NCBI GenBank assembly: GCA_947396885.1
Contig: OX377205.1
Coordinates: 68,668,969 to 68,732,968 of the forward strand
Source of the DNA: Heligmosomoides polygyrus polygyrus
Taxonomy: Eukaryota; Nematoda; Chromadorea; Rhabditida; Heligmosomidae
Direction: 5' to 3'
DNA: 64,000 bases
Shown here: positions 60,784 to 64,000 of the stretch, piece after piece
How positions within the stretch are numbered: the stretch's first letter is position 1
Layout of the letters: every line of letters begins with the position of its first letter
Program-made: the position numbers and the translations under genes
Notes under the pieces: generated by a model
What the model was told of the DNA's origin: nothing
The model's database searches: none
The model's input: the letters and a program-made list of their open reading frames with translations, nothing else

Positions 60784-62366
60784 TGGGGGCCAATACTCCC
60801 GAAGTCGGAGCGACTAACCAAGATAACCGTAGTGTGCGGGCGCCTTCTGCCATGAGCAGAAGGAGCGGCAACATTGCTGCGGAACGAGCACTCAGTCCGG
60901 TACAAATGGCAGTGGATAACACCACGGATGCCAGGACAGAAGTCGATATGAGTCAAGGCGATGCTCGATTAGAGGCCGCGTTTGACCATATTGTCTCACG
61001 GTTAGATGAGACACTTGACGACCAAATCCGGAACATTTCTGCTCAGAAGAAGCAGAACATTCTGGATGCTGTCCGCGGTACCGTTGACATCGCTAAGAAA
61101 AGGGCTAGATTAGTCCAAAACCAAGCTGGAGCAAGCATTTTTGCGGAAATTAATATGACACCGGAAGAATTGCGCACAGTGTTGCCAATTGCGGGTCATA
61201 ATAGCGCACTAATGGAATGTTTAGCGACAGAACTTGGCTGCGAGACTTCGCAAGTAGCTACGGTTGTAAGAGCACAAGGTCTGGAAGCAGACGCGATTAG
61301 GCTGCGATTGCAAGAACAGGGATCAACCTTGGAGACTCTAAGGACCCTAAACAGCGAATTGCAAGACCGAGTGAGTGAGCTCACGAACAGGCTGATGAAC
61401 AGCGGACAAAAATTAGGAGAACAACGACCGTGCGGATCGCCGGCGAACTGTTCTCGCGGTGCGGAAAAACGCCCAGTTGACTGGTCAGCTCTCGGGAAAC
61501 ACCTCTCAACACTGAAGAAAGTCAAGAACGGGCCAGTTCAGAGCACTCAGGTTGCGTTCCACGCAACGAACGTTAGGAGGGAGAGGCACCAGAGGTCAAT
61601 CTCCAGTGAGAGGTTGACACAATCGTCTCGGAGCTCCTCCAGCCGATCGACAGTAGCTGAGTCCGCTGCAGCTATGCAAAGCGCATACGGTAGTGAGGGG
61701 AGCTCACAAGCTAGCGCCATTTCCCGTTCTGTCGATGGGATGCTCAGTGTTTTTAAGGAAGTGTTTAAAGCACAGAGCGTGGCGGCTATCGTCAAGTATG
61801 ATGGAAAGAATTCACTAAGTGATTTCCTTCGTTCAGTAGATGTGAAATATCCGTCTACAGTGTGGTCAGACCGGGATCGGCGCGACATACTGGTGAATCA
61901 CCTAGTAGGATCGGCGCGATCGACGTACAAAGGCCTACCGGACCGCGTTAGGCAAGGCAGTTTCAACAGGGTGGTCCTCGCGCTTAAAGAAGCGCGAAGG
62001 AACCCTTGCGAAAAGTTGAAACTAATGAGAGATTGGGACAATCTTGCAATAGGTAACAGCGAATCGGTTAGCGATTTTTGCTGTCGCATGGAGGAAATTT
62101 CCAGGCAAATACACCCGAGCGATAGTTGGGATTTCCATCTCGCTTCAAAGTTGTACTCCATCTTGGAAGACTGGAAGGATTCGTATCACATGTTAGCGGC
62201 ACTCGACGCACATGGTGACAAGGCGTACGGAATGGTCAAAGGCGTTGCACTTCTCCTGGAAAAGACCCACGTAGTGAAGCCTAGGAAATACGAATCCTCG
62301 GAAGAACCAAAACTTTTCAAAAAGCGTGTATCTGGTGAAGAGGCGGAAACGTCAAATCATGGGTAA
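60783..62366 (+). CDS. Retrotransposon Gag
   Basis: Open frame of 527-534 aa. Two in-frame starts exist: 60762, inside the LTR, and 60783, at its last base. I use 60783 because the first would require transcription to start far upstream in the LTR; both are possible. The N-terminal third is helical with a coiled coil near residues 170-210, then a Ser/Arg-rich linker. Residues about 345-500 look like a retrotransposon capsid (VKYDGKNSLSDFLRSVDVKY; FCCRMEEISRQIHPSD). Gag proteins form the cytoplasmic particle that packages the RNA. The frame stops at TAA 62364-62366, just before the zinc knuckle that continues in the same frame. Confidence 0.85.
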   Translation: MGANTPEVGATNQDNRSVRAPSAMSRRSGNIAAERALSPVQMAVDNTTDARTEVDMSQGDARLEAAFDHIVSRLDETLDDQIRNISAQKKQNILDAVRGTVDIAKKRARLVQNQAGASIFAEINMTPEELRTVLPIAGHNSALMECLATELGCETSQVATVVRAQGLEADAIRLRLQEQGSTLETLRTLNSELQDRVSELTNRLMNSGQKLGEQRPCGSPANCSRGAEKRPVDWSALGKHLSTLKKVKNGPVQSTQVAFHATNVRRERHQRSISSERLTQSSRSSSSRSTVAESAAAMQSAYGSEGSSQASAISRSVDGMLSVFKEVFKAQSVAAIVKYDGKNSLSDFLRSVDVKYPSTVWSDRDRRDILVNHLVGSARSTYKGLPDRVRQGSFNRVVLALKEARRNPCEKLKLMRDWDNLAIGNSESVSDFCCRMEEISRQIHPSDSWDFHLASKLYSILEDWKDSYHMLAALDAHGDKAYGMVKGVALLLEKTHVVKPRKYESSEEPKLFKKRVSGEEAETSNHG

Positions 62367-63479
62367 AGGACCCAGCAGTGCTACAAATGTGGGAAGGAAG
62401 GCCACTACGCTGCAAACTGCCGTCCCAGGACGCCCCCAAGACATGACCCCGTTGGCGAAACAGGGCAGAGGTCAAATAGGCGACCCACCAGGGAGCCTTC
62501 GACAAGTAGAGCGATGTCAACATTCGTTGAAGAATGGTGTGGTGCAGTGAGCGCCCGAAGTAGAGGCGATGTTCAAGAACCTGGTGCGGTGGGTAAACCG
62601 ACCCTAGTTAATGCGGTGATCTTCGGAATCGAAGTGGAAGCCCTAATAGATACTGGATCGGTAATCTCGATCCTTCCAGCAGGCCTTCTGAAACTGGCGA
62701 AGAGTCGAGGCTTCGACATCGATAAGGAAGTAGAATTGGTTAGCAATGACCAAAAGCGGAAGGTGTTTGACGCATCAGGTACGCAAATGGACTTCTTGGG
62801 TATGGTTAAAGCCGATGTAAGGATCCATGGAGCTGGCAAAGCTCGAGTAATCATGCACGTTCAGGAAGGCAGGAGTGCTACCCTTCTATTAGGAACGAAT
62901 GTTCTAAGTGCATTAGGCATCCAGCTTAATCTTTCTGCAACACAGGCCCTTCCGCGGAGTGCGGTAGGCCCGCTGATGGTAGCAAATGCTACTAAAGGAG
63001 TGTTCGATACACCAGAAGTCACGCTAGTCAAGATACCCTGTTGCAATATGGGATCGAGAGATGGGGTTACCCTATCAAATGACCACATGAAGTCGGACTA
63101 CGACGAACGACTAATAACCGGAAAAGCGGGTGTTTTTATGCCCGGAAACAGGGTTTGCATGAAGCTCCCTGGAGAGGAGGGAAGGCCTCGACATCCCGAG
63201 TTGGTAACGGACCGGTCAGGTCCTCTCAAAACTGTAGAAGCAAGCGCGAATCCCGCTCTAATCGCTTCAGTCGGTGTTAATGAAGAATGTTATAGACTTT
63301 CTTCCGACCACTTGGTAAGTGTGCCTCAGGAGATTGATGATATTCCGGTGAAAGGAAATCTATGCGCGGAAGACGCGGAAAGCCCGGGAGGTGTTGGTTC
63401 GGCGTGGTGGAAACGCCTATTTCCAGAGGGCCCCCATGTTGGGTTGGGCTCACTTCCCTACCGTAATCCATGCTGTTGA
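62367..63479 (+). pseudogene. Zinc knuckle, protease and integrase C-terminal tail (pol remnant)
   Basis: This is the same frame as gag, directly after the TAA. It opens with a CCHC knuckle, CYKCGKEGHYAANC, at 62379-62420. The retroviral-type aspartic protease follows, with ALIDTGSVISILP near 62640 and LLLGTNVLSALGI near 62890. After about 63070 the sequence switches to an integrase C-terminal region: GNRVCMKLP, then SGPLKTVE (compare the GPY/F module), then VPQEIDD. RT, RNase H and the integrase catalytic core are missing, so one in-frame internal deletion fused protease to integrase tail. The frame ends at 63479, inside the 3' LTR. An ATG at 62514 could restart translation. Confidence 0.8.
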
Positions 63480-63807
63480 CGGTGCCCACGGTGGAATGAC
63501 CGGCGGATACACCACCGTCGGGAGAGGTCATCGCCTGCCCCACCGTCTTCCACTCTTCTATTTGAATTTAGCCACGCCCTGATGAACGGATGTGCATATA
63601 AGGAGCAGATTCGAGCGACAAGGATCTCACACACGACTCCAGCAGCTCCACTGTTTGCCTCACCATTGATTTTGTGTTCACCATAAACTTGCTATCTAAG
63701 TTGTGTTCCTCGTACCGCGGAATAGTCAACGGCCAGTCTCCACTTCGAAGAGACACTGGGAATACCAGTAACTAATTGGGCGTCAATGGAACCATTGAAC
63801 AGCCACA
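63437..63807 (+). repeat. 3' LTR
   Basis: Same length and ends as the 5' copy; visible differences are G/A near 63468 and A/G near 63501. The bases just upstream (CCAGAGGGCCCCCA) are not a clean polypurine tract, which is unusual for a normal plus-strand primer. Confidence 0.92.
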
Positions 63808-63942
63808 AATTCACTACAGTATATGGCTTAAAGGATATCTTTGCCGCATACAATCGAATCGAACGCACTGCAATCATTACTGGGGCCGAATACATCATCG
63901 ACTTACGTAGCTTTAACGGAGAATTGTAAGCTTATCAAGCGA

Positions 63943-64000
63943 TATGGTGAGCGATAAGACGCGTTATCTGAGCTTTTAACGCGGCTTATTGCTCACCATA
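63943..64000. repeat. Near-perfect 58-nt hairpin at the window edge
   Basis: TATGGTGAGCGATAAGACGCG pairs with the last 24 bases with two mismatches; the loop is 10 nt. TA ends suggest a terminal repeat of a mobile element. The window stops here, so whether more follows is unknown. Confidence 0.75.

Larger units (their letters stand above)
60413..63807 (+). mobile_element. Young, internally deleted Ty3/Gypsy-type LTR retrotransposon
   Basis: Two 371-bp direct repeats (60413-60783 and 63437-63807) differ at two positions that I could see. Both begin TGTTGGG and end CCACA. The 4-bp sequence AATT flanks the element on both sides (60409-60412 and 63808-63811), a perfect target duplication. Inside are gag, a CCHC knuckle, an aspartic protease and an integrase C-terminal tail, but no reverse transcriptase, RNase H or integrase core. 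The interior is only 2.65 kb. The domain content and 4-bp duplication fit Ty3/Gypsy better than BEL/Pao, which usually gives 5 bp. With LTRs this similar the insertion is recent; the element can only have moved with enzymes supplied by another copy, unless the deletion came after insertion. Confidence 0.9.

Noticed and set aside
1..64000. CRISPR arrays, bacterial operons, phage genes
   Set aside because: No spaced direct-repeat arrays or prokaryotic gene layout; genes are intron-containing.

Overview
The window is eukaryotic nuclear DNA, most likely from a strongylid (hookworm-type) nematode. The reasons are split genes with many 50-60 nt introns beside a few multi-kilobase ones, start codons 11-13 nt behind a splice acceptor (as in spliced-leader trans-splicing), RTE-like LINEs, mariner/Tc1 elements and short tRNA-derived SINEs. 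The species is an inference. Most open frames here are noise. I rebuilt the real genes exon by exon, requiring a splice site at each end and a matching reading phase across each junction.

Four host genes can be supported. (1) A 17-exon minus-strand gene from 13277 down to 1942, about 699 aa, resembles the MAP7/ensconsin microtubule-associated proteins. (2) Upstream of it on the same strand, 14222-14093 is a last exon resembling the C-terminus of RIO1-type kinase. (3) A 9-exon plus-strand gene, 26363-36403, encodes a complete HNF4-type nuclear hormone receptor of about 352 aa with a two-finger DNA-binding domain and a ligand-binding domain. (4) A plus-strand gene from about 44070 to at least 57980 is a ferlin (multi-C2 membrane-fusion protein). 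It is partial at both ends and is interrupted by an 8.6 kb intron full of repeats.

The rest is repeat DNA of an unusual kind: long inverted repeats dominate. Foldback structures lie at 3622-4582, 10392-11514, 17945-21480 (3.5 kb, with an 89-nt perfect palindrome inside), 33660-35425, 38240-40275 (nested with a second family) and 47789-49961. Two more are made from mariners: two near-full-length copies tail to tail (51057-53403), and an 894-bp palindrome made of two transposase 3' halves (58300-59193). Several foldbacks sit in introns of the MAP7-like, receptor and ferlin genes, so they could be transcribed into long hairpins.

Retroelements include a young Ty3/Gypsy-type element with 371-bp LTRs and an AATT target duplication (60413-63807). 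Its interior has lost RT, RNase H and most of the integrase, leaving gag, zinc knuckle, protease and integrase tail in one frame with a single stop. There is also an 838-bp solo LTR with a CTGCC duplication (23677-24514), three decayed LINE fragments (32870-33480, 41990-43135, 55940-56750 on minus), and SINE fragments. A run of exactly 200 Ns (17699-17898) is an assembly gap just outside the largest inverted repeat. No bacterial-type operon, CRISPR array, rRNA or convincing tRNA gene is present.
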